NCBI RefSeq assembly: GCF_019392335.1
Contig: NZ_JAHXRQ010000008.1
Location: 124,001-188,000 of the forward strand
DNA: 64,000 bases
Direction of reading: 5' to 3'
DNA from: Mameliella sp. CS4
GTDB lineage: Bacteria > Pseudomonadota > Alphaproteobacteria > Rhodobacterales > Rhodobacteraceae
Under the pieces are notes generated by a model. The model saw only the letters and a list, made by a program, of their open reading frames with translations, did not search any database and was not told where the DNA came from. Shown here one piece after another: positions 43,520 through 52,202 of the stretch; the stretch's first letter is position 1, and each line of letters starts with the position of its first letter. A program made the position numbers and the translations under genes.

Positions 43520-43800
43520 CCTTCTGGGGCGGCGAAACAGGCGACACGGCGGTCGCGCTCGTCGGGGCTGCATGTAGCAAGCTCGCGCATGCAGAGGCGC
43601 GCGGACAGCGCGGATGAAAGCTGCACCTTGAGGGCGGCGTTATGGATGGGGGTATCTTGCTCCCCTTCGGCGCCCCTTGGTCGGGTATCCTGTCGAGCAA
43701 TACCCATGCGTAGGGATGCCGCGGGTTTGCAAAGAGGTCTGTGGCCGGCTGGATCTCGACAATCCGGCCCAGGTATACGGCCGCCGTGCAGCGCTCTCGG
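43520..43800 (-). pseudogene. fragment of an oligopeptide-type ABC ATPase (C-terminus)
   Basis: A minus-strand frame encodes VYLGRIVEIQPATDLF, NPRHPYAWVLLDRIPD and SRCSFHPRCPRASAC, the characteristic C-terminal tail of DppF/OppF-like ATPases (the cysteine-rich oligo_HPY region). The ATP-binding domain is absent; the frame meets the opposite-strand sugar ATPase remnant at about 43790. Boundaries are approximate. Confidence 0.65.
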
Positions 43801-44492
43801 TCAAATGCAGCTTGCGCAACATCGACCCTGCTGTGCGGGTGGGAGAGATCGTGGGCTGGGCCGGCATCCAGGGGGCGGGCCGCGTTGCCCTGGCCTTGGC
43901 GCTTTTTGGCCAAACCCAGTTTGAGCACGGCGCGGTGACCCTGAACGGCGCGAGTGTGGCGTTCCAGACCCCGTGCAGCAGCATCCTTGGCGGCATCGGG
44001 TTGCTTCGCAAGAGCGAGGGGCTGATGACGTCGGTGCGCGACAACAGCATGCTGACCTCGCGCGCCTTTACGCCGCTCCGGCCCGGTGACCGCAAAACGC
44101 CTATGCGGACTGGGCACGCATGGACGGTCTGCCGGACCAGTTGGAGATCGGCGCGGCCTCTTGCGATCAGGACATTCGCGCGCTGTCAGGCGGCAGTCGA
44201 CCAAAGGCCATCGTGGCCCGCTGGCTTTCGATGCGCCCGGAACTGCTGATATTCATCGAGCCGAAGCGTAGCCTCGACGTCAATTCCAAGGCCGCGATCT
44301 ACCACCTGATGCGCGATCTGGCCCGCGAGGAGGCCGGTATCCTGATGATCTCGTCCGACTCGCCAGAGGTGATCGGTGCGGCGGGCCGTGGACTGGTCAT
44401 GCAGGAAAGCCGGATCGCCGCATTCCCGCTACGGAGCCACCGAACAGGACATCATGCGCGCAGCCACCGGAGAGATCGATGTGGCCGCATGA
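43790..44492 (+). pseudogene. sugar ABC ATPase remnant (RbsA/MglA-like C-terminal domain)
   Basis: Two plus-strand frames together match the second nucleotide-binding domain of a sugar ABC ATPase. Frame one: VRVGEIVGWAGIQGAGRVAL, GGIGLLRKSEGLMTS, SVRDNSMLTS. After a shift near 44090, frame two: DQLEIGA, ALSGGSRPKAIVARWLSMRP, LLIFIEPKRSLDVNSKAAI, GILMISSDSPEVIGAA. The signature NQQ is mutated to SRP, the Walker B DEP to IEP and TRG to KRS, and the first domain is missing, so the gene is dead. Confidence 0.75.
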
Positions 44493-44494
44493 AC

Positions 44495-44640
44495 ATCGCC
44501 GAGGATACTCCCCGCCGGTGCAGTGGCTCACCAAGGTCGGGCCGGGCTTCGACGCGGTCGGCGGCAAGGAAGAGGCTGCGCGTTTCGCGGGCATCAAGAC
44601 GGGCCGCGTGGTCATCCTAAGCGTTAGGTTTGCATGGCGA
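44495..44640 (+). pseudogene. possible sugar ABC permease fragment
   Basis: A short plus-strand stretch reads GGKEEAARFAGIKTGRVVIL, close to the GGNEEAARxAGI segment of ribose-type permeases. Only about 25 residues are recognisable, and the flanks do not match. It would follow the ATPase remnant in the natural order of such operons. Confidence 0.5.
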
Positions 44641-44699
44641 TTGCCGTGTTTCGCGGCTGCGCTCGGGGGCGCCCTGTGTCGGGTCCGACGGGGTCCGTG

Positions 44700-45030
44700 A
44701 ACTCAAATGCATCGCCGTCGTTGTGATCGGTGGCACGGTGCTGGCCAGTGGGCCTGGCGGCACAGAGGTCCGGGTCGAGGCGGGCGACGTGGTTGTCATG
44801 CCGGTGGGTGTGTCGCATGCAATGATCGACAATTCCGAAGACGGGATGGCGATCGGTGGCTACCCCGAGGGGCGCTACCGGGACAAGATCCAGGAGGAGT
44901 CCGTCAGCGAGGCCGATTTCCGGGCTGCCGCGAAATTCATCATGTTCTTGCCTAACCCCGGCAGTCGACCCTGTGACAAGCGGGCCGACTCAATGGCTGG
45001 AAACACCGTCATCCGTTGATGCGGGCGGGA
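44700..45030 (+). pseudogene. cupin-domain protein remnant
   Basis: The frame carries GPGGTEVRVEAGDVVVMPVG, SHAMIDNSEDGMAIGGYPEG and QEESVSEADFRAAAKFIMF, the C-terminal half of a small bacterial cupin; after a shift near 44950 the other frame continues DPVTSGPTQWLETPSSVDAG. The N-terminal half with the metal His residues is not recognisable. Read as a decayed gene. Confidence 0.6.
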
Positions 45031-45071
45031 GTGTTTTCCCTGACCGGCTGGATGCGACGAGCTGAAAACAC

Positions 45072-45100
45072 GCCACCGCGCGGGCGTCTCGCGCGGTGGC
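45072..45100 (-). terminator. rho-independent-like terminator of dabBA
   Basis: An 11-base-pair perfect stem (GCCACCGCGCG / CGCGCGGTGGC) with a seven-base loop, starting eight bases after the dabA stop. On the minus strand it is followed by GTGTTTTC, a short T-run, so intrinsic termination is likely. Confidence 0.7.
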
Positions 45101-45107
45101 ATTGGTG

Positions 45108-47456
45108 TCAGGCGGCGACGGAAACGGCAGAGACCCCGGCCCGGCTGGTCCCCCAAGCTCCCCTGTTGTAGCGTCGGCAGAGCCCTGTCGCCCCGTCGAT
45201 GCTGACAAGGGTCAGCCAACCGTTGTCAAAGAGCGCGCGCACGTCCGGTTGCCGGCGCAGGACCTGCTGGATCATCTCTTCGGGGGCCTCGACGGCCACG
45301 ATGAGCCGGCTTGGCAGATGGCGCAGCGTCGTCCCGTCATGCACCGATTGCCAGGGCAGTCCCACGCGCAATGCGCCACCGTTGCCCTCCAGCACGCCGA
45401 TCCCGCCGACCACGTTGTGCAACAGCTTGTTGCCCGCGCCAAAGGTCTCGGGCGCAACCGCCGAGCCGTTATATTGCAGGGCGATCCAGCTTGCGACGAC
45501 CACGGGCGCGCTCAGGATCAGTTCCAGCGTCGCAGCCCCGGGATCCTGCTGCCAGTCGTAGTCATGCAAAAAGGTACTGCCATCCAGGTCCCGACCGGCG
45601 GTCCGTGCGCGCGGGGCGGCCACGAAAGCCCTGCATCCGGCCAGGCCCCATTCGGGCCGCAGTTCCGACCAGTCGTGGCCCCGCGTGGCAAGTGTTTCGG
45701 CCTTGCCTCTTGGCAGCGTCGCGGCGCGCTCTGCCCGTGCAAGGACAGCGGCCCGTGCCAGGGCCGACCTGAGCCGATCCAGATTCGCCCCGGGTTGGCT
45801 GTCCTCGAACAGGCGGACCTCGTCGGACACCGTGTCATGCAGTCCGGCGACAAAGCGGGTGTCGTCTGGAACGTCGATGCCACGACCCTGCAGGCCCGCG
45901 CGGACAGCCTTATCGTTGAGCAGCAGGGCCACCAGCCGGGCGTTCACGTCACCCGCATGACCGCCACAGGCGCCACACTGCAACGCGCTGGCATGGGGCG
46001 CATTGGTGACCGTGGCGCCATGCCCGCAGATCAGGACCAGCGGCGCAAAGCCCGAGGTCAGCGACATGGCCATGAGAGTCTTTTCGGCCATGTCGATGCG
46101 TTCTTGCAGCGGCAGGTCAAGATAGGGCGCAGGATCATCCTGGGGCAGGGCCCCGCGGCCAAGACTGTCGCGCAGCAGTTTGCCGACGTAAAGTGGGCCA
46201 GCCGCTTCGACAAAGGCAAAGGCCGACACGGCAGCGCGCTTGAACCGGCCCCAGGCCCGGACCGCCCGCAAGCGGACGCGGATGCCGGTGTCGTCGCCGT
46301 TGGTCGCGGTCGTGAGACCGGGTGACAGCAAGATCGGAGACCGGGCCTCGACAATGTCAGAGGCATGTCCGTGATGCTTGACCGCCAGGCCGAAGAAGCC
46401 GGCAAAGCCGATGGTCCGCAGCCCCTGGTCCGCAGACTCCAGCGCCCGGCGCAGGCGTTCGGACCGCACGTCGATACAGAAAGCCGCCTGGATCGCCGGG
46501 CGGGCATCGGGCCGCGCCTCGGTTTGCCCCAACAGCGTGTCGCCGAGACGCCGCTCTGCCGCCCGGTCGACGGCTTCTTGCAGGGCGGCCTCCAGTGCGA
46601 TGTCATCGTCGATGGCAAGGGGGCGGGCATAGTCCTTTAACGCCCGGTCCAAGGCTGCCGACCGCGTCGAAGGCCCTTGGTCAAGCAAGGCAACCTCCCA
46701 GGCAAGGCGGATTGTCAGAAGGTCGAACAGCGTATCTTCCCGCCCTCCGTCACGTTCCGCCGTCCAGCCAAGGTGACGCGCGTACTGGGCCCATCCCCCG
46801 AGCGTCACCAGCAGCCTGTGGAAATAGACCGGGGCGGCCTCCTGCGTGAGGCTCAGGGCCTGGCAGGCGTCCGCAAAGGCCGCGCGCGCATCGCTGGGCA
46901 TCGCCGCGATGCGGGCGGCAAAGCCGGGCAGTCCTGCCAGTTCGGGGGTCAGGTCCCGGCTGGCGAAAACGCGCCACGAGGCCCAGGCACCGCCACCGGG
47001 CGCCGGCCAGAAGGCCTGGCCACGGTCAAAATGCGCAGCCGCCCACAGGCCGATCCGATCCTCGACGAAGGCGGGCCAGTCGATGCCGCTGTCGTCCTGC
47101 GCCAGATCCGCCAGTGCAGGAAGTACGGCGGTCTTGGCCGCCGTTTGCCGTGCCGCCCGATGCAAGGTGTCGGGGGCCAACCCGTGCGCCGCCTCTGCGG
47201 CATGCAGGTCCTCGGACGTGACATGACCTGCGTCGATCATCGCGGCCACGGTCTCTCTGGGGAGGAACATCCGGCCGCCACCGACCCGGGCCAACCTTGC
47301 GGCGGCTGTCCTGCGGTCTTCGTTGGCCTGTCCCAGCCAGGGGTTGACGGCAACGGTGGCATCCAGAGGGAAGGCCGGGGGGATTTGCCGGATCGCGTTT
47401 TCTGCGGCGGAAAACAGTTCAAGTGTCTGGCCGGGCCAGGTGACATAGGCGTTCAT
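45108..47456 (-). CDS. dabA: inorganic carbon pump subunit DabA (DUF2309)
   Basis: A 782-residue protein of the DabA/UPF0753 family. It is a cytoplasmic, beta-carbonic-anhydrase-like zinc protein that, with DabB, converts CO2 to bicarbonate in an ion-gradient-driven way. The ligand set is seen as C327 and D329 (AAFCIDVRSERL), H479 (LICGHGATV) and C494 (ALQCGACGGH); the His-to-Cys spacing of 15 equals that of Halothiobacillus DabA. Family N-terminal residues FPLDATVAVNPWLG are also present. It overlaps dabB by four bases. The length is typical. Confidence 0.93.
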   Translation of the reverse strand: MNAYVTWPGQTLELFSAAENAIRQIPPAFPLDATVAVNPWLGQANEDRRTAAARLARVGGGRMFLPRETVAAMIDAGHVTSEDLHAAEAAHGLAPDTLHRAARQTAAKTAVLPALADLAQDDSGIDWPAFVEDRIGLWAAAHFDRGQAFWPAPGGGAWASWRVFASRDLTPELAGLPGFAARIAAMPSDARAAFADACQALSLTQEAAPVYFHRLLVTLGGWAQYARHLGWTAERDGGREDTLFDLLTIRLAWEVALLDQGPSTRSAALDRALKDYARPLAIDDDIALEAALQEAVDRAAERRLGDTLLGQTEARPDARPAIQAAFCIDVRSERLRRALESADQGLRTIGFAGFFGLAVKHHGHASDIVEARSPILLSPGLTTATNGDDTGIRVRLRAVRAWGRFKRAAVSAFAFVEAAGPLYVGKLLRDSLGRGALPQDDPAPYLDLPLQERIDMAEKTLMAMSLTSGFAPLVLICGHGATVTNAPHASALQCGACGGHAGDVNARLVALLLNDKAVRAGLQGRGIDVPDDTRFVAGLHDTVSDEVRLFEDSQPGANLDRLRSALARAAVLARAERAATLPRGKAETLATRGHDWSELRPEWGLAGCRAFVAAPRARTAGRDLDGSTFLHDYDWQQDPGAATLELILSAPVVVASWIALQYNGSAVAPETFGAGNKLLHNVVGGIGVLEGNGGALRVGLPWQSVHDGTTLRHLPSRLIVAVEAPEEMIQQVLRRQPDVRALFDNGWLTLVSIDGATGLCRRYNRGAWGTSRAGVSAVSVAA

Positions 47457-49012
47457 TGGTTTGCTCCGGGCTTGGGAGTCCAGCGACCGGACAGCCGGTC
47501 GGACACCGTGTTGAGGTACAGGCCGTTCATCAGGTGGACGCGCAGTCCCGCCGTGGCCGGGTGGCTGGCCCAGAGCGGAAAGGTCGTCTGCGCAACGGCG
47601 GCCAGGGCAAAGCTCGCAAGGGCCAGGACGATGGTCGCCCAGACCAGCCCGTCAGGCGCGGGCGGGGCGGGCAGCGAGCCCGATGAAAGCCAGGTCGCGC
47701 CCTGTTGCAGGGTAAAGTAGGATGTGGTCGCGATCACCGACATGGCGGCGGTGCGCCAGGCCAGGGCGCGGGGGGCAAGATCGGCCAGCCCCTGGGCCAT
47801 CAGGTAGACCACGCCAAAGATCAGGATCGCGCCAAGCGCCACCGTCTGCGGCGGTTTCGACATGATCCCAAAGCCCAGCCCGACCACGAGGTAAAGAGCA
47901 AGGGCAAGGCCGAATGCCCGGGCCACGGCGCCAAGGCCGGGCACGGCGACCGGGCCGGGCCGGCGGATCGATGCGACCTCGCGCACCGCGCCGCCCGAAG
48001 CCAGGAAGGCATGGGCCTTGTAAAGCGAGTGCGCCACGATATGCAGCAATGCCAACGGGAAAAGCGCAAGCCCGCATTGCAACACCATGAACCCCATCTG
48101 CGCACAGGTGGACCAGGCCAGCGCGGTCTTGACGGCGGGCTGGGTCAGGGCGACGGCGGCCCCGATCAGCGCGCTGAAGCCACCGACAAGGGCCAGGAAA
48201 GCCAGCACCCCGGGTGCGGCCAGCAGCACGTCTGCAAAGCGGATCAAGAGGAAACCGCCCGCATTCACGACGCCCGCGTGCAACAGGGCCGACACCGGCG
48301 TCGGGGCCTCCATGACCTCTGTCAGCCAGCCGTGCGTCGGCAGCAGCGCGGATTTCAGGATCGCCGCAGCGGCCAGGAACAGCGCGGCCAACCAAAGCAT
48401 GCCCGTGCCCTCACCGGCCTGGGCGGCGGCGTTGATCGTCGCGATATCCGACGTGCCAAAGCTGACCAAGATCAGGGCCGTTGCCGCGATCAGTGCGGCG
48501 CTGGACACCAGCCCGCTGACCGCCTTCTTGCGGGCGGCGCGCCGGGCGCGCGGACGATCCGGGTAGAACAGAAGCAGCCGGTGCAGCGTGATCCCGACCG
48601 CAACCCAGCCGACAACCAGTTGCACGATGTTGCCCGCGCCGACCAGCAGCAGGACACAGGCGATTGTCGCAGACATCCATCCCATGAAGGCAGGCTGCCG
48701 CGCCTCTCCGTCCAGCGCCACGCGCGAGAAACGCAGGACGATCCAGCCGACAAAGGCCACCGTCAGCGTCATCGCCACGCTGACGATGTCGATCCGGGCC
48801 GACAGGCCGACCCCGGCGGCACCGAGAAGAGGGCTGGTGCCGGGGCCCGACAGCGCCAGCTCAATGGCCGCCAGACAAGCCAGCGCAAGACTCACCAGTG
48901 CGGCAAGCTCGGGCAGGCGCAGGCGCCAGTCTGCGCGGGCGGGAGGGAACAGGGCCATCGCAAGCGCGGCGGCGGCCAGCGCGAGGGGCGATAACAGAAG
49001 CAGGTAGCTCAT
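47453..49012 (-). CDS. dabB: inorganic carbon pump membrane subunit DabB (NuoL/MrpA-like)
   Basis: A 519-residue membrane protein with about 14 helices, related to the ion-translocating NuoL/MrpA subunits. The proton-antiporter core is seen in GNIVQLVVGWVAVGITLHRL near residue 125, SALLPTHGWLTEVMEAPTPV and SALLHAGVVNAGGFLLIRFA around residue 245. It couples cation influx to DabA. It is the first gene of the dabB-dabA operon and divergent from a LysR regulator. Confidence 0.9.
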   Translation of the reverse strand: MSYLLLLSPLALAAAALAMALFPPARADWRLRLPELAALVSLALACLAAIELALSGPGTSPLLGAAGVGLSARIDIVSVAMTLTVAFVGWIVLRFSRVALDGEARQPAFMGWMSATIACVLLLVGAGNIVQLVVGWVAVGITLHRLLLFYPDRPRARRAARKKAVSGLVSSAALIAATALILVSFGTSDIATINAAAQAGEGTGMLWLAALFLAAAAILKSALLPTHGWLTEVMEAPTPVSALLHAGVVNAGGFLLIRFADVLLAAPGVLAFLALVGGFSALIGAAVALTQPAVKTALAWSTCAQMGFMVLQCGLALFPLALLHIVAHSLYKAHAFLASGGAVREVASIRRPGPVAVPGLGAVARAFGLALALYLVVGLGFGIMSKPPQTVALGAILIFGVVYLMAQGLADLAPRALAWRTAAMSVIATTSYFTLQQGATWLSSGSLPAPPAPDGLVWATIVLALASFALAAVAQTTFPLWASHPATAGLRVHLMNGLYLNTVSDRLSGRWTPKPGANQ

Positions 49013-49091
49013 CGTGGATCTCCGAAGCTGTGTCGGAGGTCGATCTAGACGGCCCTTGTGGTAATAAAAATTATATTGTTTGGATCAATAC

Positions 49092-49108
49092 GTTCTATTA
49101 ACTAGAAC
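49092..49108. promoter_or_regulatory. candidate LysR operator between dabB and its regulator
   Basis: A perfect dyad GTTCTA-TTAAC-TAGAAC ending two bases before the LysR ATG, in an AT-rich 98-base divergent promoter region. The location suggests binding by the LysR protein and autoregulation, with dabBA read in the other direction. Confidence 0.5.
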
Positions 49109-49110
49109 GC

Positions 49111-50001
49111 ATGCACCTGAACTATCGCCACTTGCAATATTTCCAGGCGGTCGCGCGAGAAGGAAACCTGACCCACGCGGCGGCCCGGCTGAACTTGTCG
49201 CAATCCGCCTTGTCCACGCAGATCCGCCAGCTTGAGGACCGGTTCGGGCATGCCTTGTTCGAACGCACCAGCCGGGCAATGGTCCTGACAGAGGCGGGGC
49301 GGATCGCGCTGGACCATGCGGATCGCATTTTCGACGTCGGGGAGGACCTGGTCGCGACCCTCACCGGGACAGGCAAGGTCAAAGCGGCATTGCGCGTCGG
49401 GGCACTGTCGACCCTGTCGCGCAATTTCCAGTTGCAGTTCCTGCGCCCGGTCCTCTCGGACGCGGGGGCGGAACTGGTTCTGTCGTCCGGCAACAGCCAG
49501 AGATTGCTGCGTGCGCTGGAGGATCTGGCGCTTGATGTCGTGTTGCTGACAGATCCGCCGCCGAGGGACCTGTTTCCGGGGCTTGTGGCGCATCGTATCG
49601 ACGAACAGCCTGTGGCGATCCACGGCACGGCCCGCCGGCTTGGCCACGAGACACTCGCGGGGCTCTTGTCCGAGGAACCGGTGATCCTGCCGACCGAAAG
49701 TTCGATCCGGACGGGATTTGACAGCCTTGTCGCCCGTCTTGGCGTCACTCCCAGGATCGCGGCAATTGTCGATGACATGGCTATGGTCCGGCTGCTGGCC
49801 CGCGACGATGTGGGCCTGGCCATAACGCCTGCCGTTGTCTTGGCCGACGAACTGGCACATGGCCTTTTGTCCAGTGCCCCGTTTCAACTCGACATCGTCG
49901 AGAGCTTTTACGCCGTCACTGCGCCGCGTACTTTTCCGCATCCGCTTGTCAGGCGGCTGATCGCGCCGGACGATGGTGCCGGGGATGGATCACCGGGTTG
50001 A
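49111..50001 (+). CDS. LysR-family regulator divergent from dabBA
   Basis: A 296-residue regulator. The wHTH is LTHAAARLNLSQSALSTQIR at about residues 20-39, then QLEDRFGHALFERTSRAMVL. It resembles the NhaR-like/LysR branch in its N-terminus (NYRHLQYFQAVAREGN). LysR proteins such as CbbR and CcmR control carbon-uptake genes, and its divergent location makes control of dabBA the natural inference. A hairpin follows its stop codon. Confidence 0.87.
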   Translation: MHLNYRHLQYFQAVAREGNLTHAAARLNLSQSALSTQIRQLEDRFGHALFERTSRAMVLTEAGRIALDHADRIFDVGEDLVATLTGTGKVKAALRVGALSTLSRNFQLQFLRPVLSDAGAELVLSSGNSQRLLRALEDLALDVVLLTDPPPRDLFPGLVAHRIDEQPVAIHGTARRLGHETLAGLLSEEPVILPTESSIRTGFDSLVARLGVTPRIAAIVDDMAMVRLLARDDVGLAITPAVVLADELAHGLLSSAPFQLDIVESFYAVTAPRTFPHPLVRRLIAPDDGAGDGSPG

Positions 50002-50002
50002 A

Positions 50003-50024
50003 GCCCCGCGTTTCAGGGCGGGGC
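50003..50024. terminator. bidirectional hairpin between convergent genes
   Basis: A seven-base-pair stem (GCCCCGC / GCGGGGC) with an eight-base loop, two bases after the LysR stop and 55 bases before the stop of the convergent membrane-protein gene. No long T-run is seen on either side. Confidence 0.5.
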
Positions 50025-50078
50025 CGAACTCGTGGGCCCGCTCCCGGCGTTGGGGGACTGTTGTGGAGCCATGAAGTG

Positions 50079-50741
50079 TCAGCCATGCAGGGTCATCAGG
50101 GATATGCCCCCGACCAGAACAAGGCTCAGGGCCCAGACCTTGTCGAGGTTGAACCAGCTTCGTGACAGTGCCTTTAGACCCAGCCAGCGATAAACGGCAA
50201 AGGCAAAGGCGCCGCCGGCAAGTGACATGGCAACCGTGTGGGACAGGGCGACCAGCAGGGCCACGCCGGTATTGCCGGTCATCAGGTTCGCCGCCGCGGC
50301 GTGGCCGGTGTCCGTTTCGACGCTGCGGCAGATCCCCAGGTAGATCGGCACCAGCATCAGTCCCGCGCCATGCGCCATCGCCGCCAGGAAGGACCATAGC
50401 GCCAGCCGCGACGGCGGGACCCGCGCCAGGAACCGTGGGTGGCGGGAACTGATGAGCAGGTAGACCCCCAGGGCGATCACAAGGCAGGCGGCGCCGATCT
50501 GGATTTCGCGCTGCCACTGAGCCAGGAACATCAGTGCGCCGAAAGGCAGCAGGATCGCCACGATGGCCAGCAGGTGCCCCAGCGCCAGGGCGCCCAATGC
50601 CCGCCACAGGCTGCGACGGTTGCGATCCATCAGCGCGGCGGAGACGGCCAGTGGCCACCCCATCCCCGGATTGACCCCGTGATAGAGCCCAGACGCGACA
50701 ACGGCCCCCCAGAGGGCCGTTGTGGTGGTTAGTCCGTCCAT
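50079..50741 (-). CDS. six-helix membrane protein in the mtoX operon, unknown function
   Basis: A 220-residue integral membrane protein that I do not recognise with confidence. About six helices are visible. Conserved-looking polar residues sit in helices: GLYHGVNPGMGWPLA near residue 18, ALALGHLLAIVAI, AMAHGAGLMLVP and LSHTVAMSLAGG. The intramembrane His residues recall NicO/UreH-type metal or CcdA-like transporters. The start at 50741 is four bases before... the mtoX stop region ends at 50744, so the gene is translationally linked to mtoX. A role in copper supply, sulfide handling or electron transfer for methanethiol oxidase is conceivable. The longer open frame upstream is not used. Confidence 0.8.
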   Translation of the reverse strand: MDGLTTTTALWGAVVASGLYHGVNPGMGWPLAVSAALMDRNRRSLWRALGALALGHLLAIVAILLPFGALMFLAQWQREIQIGAACLVIALGVYLLISSRHPRFLARVPPSRLALWSFLAAMAHGAGLMLVPIYLGICRSVETDTGHAAAANLMTGNTGVALLVALSHTVAMSLAGGAFAFAVYRWLGLKALSRSWFNLDKVWALSLVLVGGISLMTLHG

Positions 50742-50743
50742 TC

Positions 50744-52144
50744 TCAGGCGGAGGGATAGCAGAAGCTGTCGGTCGAGCAGTCCCCGCCTTCCAGACGGAT
50801 CTGGTGACTGCGATAGCCATCGGGGAAGTCGACGTAGAAATCCTCGGCCAGGGTCAGGCCGCCGTTTTCGCCCACATGCGCCATGACCATCTGTCCGCCC
50901 TTCGCATCCGGGTAGAACTGGTCGTCCCAAGTGGAATAGAGCGAGTTGGTCCAGTAGACGCGCTTGCCGTCGCGGCTGATCTCGACCATCTGCGGCCCAT
51001 AGGCAAAGGGCTTGCCGCTGGGGTGTGGAGTCTCGCGAGCTATGCCGCCAAGCTCGACCTTGCCGGCCAGTTTCGGGTTCATCGGGTCCGAGACATCGTA
51101 TTGATGCATCTCGCCCAGCCCCCAGCAGGCGACGTAGAGATACTTGTCGTCCAGGCTCAGGTCGATATCGGTCACCAGAGGCGGCACCGCCTCGAAGCCT
51201 TGCAGCAGAGGGGGCAGGTTTTCGGCCTTTTCCGGGCGCGGGTCGATGGTGATGGTCTTTTTCGCCTCGAAGGTGCCATCCTCCTTTTGCCACCAGGTAA
51301 AGATGGACCCTTGCAGGTTGGTCGTGTCCACCACGACGCCGCAGAACCCGTAGTCCTTTGCTGGGTCATGCGCCGGTCGGATTTCCAGCGCCATCTGGTG
51401 GTTTTCGCCCAGGTCGATGGTCTGCACGTTCTTGCGTTCGCGCAGCTTCCAGAAGTGGATCGCATGGCCGTATTTGTTGCTCAGCAGATCCTCGGCAACG
51501 ATACCGTTCTCGAACTGGGGGGGAAGGCCCCATTCGCTGCTGACCATGTAGTCACGCGGCAGGTTCCACCAGAAGTCGTAGTGCTTTTCCTGCTTGCCCC
51601 GGTCCATCTCGTAGCGGCCCAGGATCTCGAAGGTCTCGCAATCCATGATGAAGATGCCCGGAGGCCCGTCGGTGCCATCTTCGCCGCCGCCACCCAGGGT
51701 GCTGACGTAGATGCCTTCGGGGCCGCAGTGGATCGTGTGGGGCCGCGAATAGCCTGTCTTGGCAAAGACTTCTTCGGGTTCGATGATCTTGTGGATCTTG
51801 GCCTTCAGCGGCTCTTTCACGTCGATGATGTAGATGCGCGAAGACCGGATGCCCGGGATGATCAGATAACGTCGTTCAAGGAAGGCATGGCCCGAGAGCG
51901 GCGACAGCGACGAGGAACAGGCGTTCCAGCCGAAATGGTGAAACTCGTCACCCTTGTTCGGCATGATCAGCTTGTGGACGATCTCGCCGTAGCTTTTTGA
52001 TTTCGGGTCCACGTCCACCACCGCCAGACCGTCGGGCTGGCTGCCGTCGGGCGACAGCATCAGCGTAAAGGCAAGTGTCTCGGACGGCGCCTCCATCGCC
52101 AGCCTGGGGGTTGCGTGGAATGTCGGGTCGGGTCTCAGGTTCAT
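50744..52144 (-). CDS. mtoX: methanethiol oxidase (SELENBP1/SBP56 family)
   Basis: A 466-residue beta-propeller protein of the selenium-binding-protein-56 family, bacterial members of which oxidise methanethiol to formaldehyde, hydrogen sulfide and hydrogen peroxide. Family blocks are GDEFHHFGWNACSS near residue 72, RPHTIHCGPEGIYVSTLG, WWNLPRDYMVSSEWGLP, FCGVVVDTTNLQGSIF, and YVACWGLGEMHQYDVSDP. No signal peptide is seen, so it may be cytoplasmic, unlike the exported Hyphomicrobium enzyme. The ATG at 52144 follows GGGAGGAG. The upstream dmdA gene, which starts methanethiol formation from DMSP, supports the assignment. Confidence 0.88.
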   Translation of the reverse strand: MNLRPDPTFHATPRLAMEAPSETLAFTLMLSPDGSQPDGLAVVDVDPKSKSYGEIVHKLIMPNKGDEFHHFGWNACSSSLSPLSGHAFLERRYLIIPGIRSSRIYIIDVKEPLKAKIHKIIEPEEVFAKTGYSRPHTIHCGPEGIYVSTLGGGGEDGTDGPPGIFIMDCETFEILGRYEMDRGKQEKHYDFWWNLPRDYMVSSEWGLPPQFENGIVAEDLLSNKYGHAIHFWKLRERKNVQTIDLGENHQMALEIRPAHDPAKDYGFCGVVVDTTNLQGSIFTWWQKEDGTFEAKKTITIDPRPEKAENLPPLLQGFEAVPPLVTDIDLSLDDKYLYVACWGLGEMHQYDVSDPMNPKLAGKVELGGIARETPHPSGKPFAYGPQMVEISRDGKRVYWTNSLYSTWDDQFYPDAKGGQMVMAHVGENGGLTLAEDFYVDFPDGYRSHQIRLEGGDCSTDSFCYPSA

Positions 52145-52202
52145 GGTCTCTCCTCCCATTGAATCTCTGGTCGTTATGCGCGTCCTCTAAATGCAGGCTG
52201 TC

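Noticed and set aside
41655..44204. 849-codon open frame on the minus strand
   Set aside because: It mirrors the DctM gene for most of its length and has a highly charged, repetitive composition typical of antisense frames in GC-rich DNA. Only its first part overlaps real remnants.
43026..45107. Transposon or insertion sequence causing the decay
   Set aside because: No transposase motif, terminal inverted repeats or target duplications could be found around the remnants.
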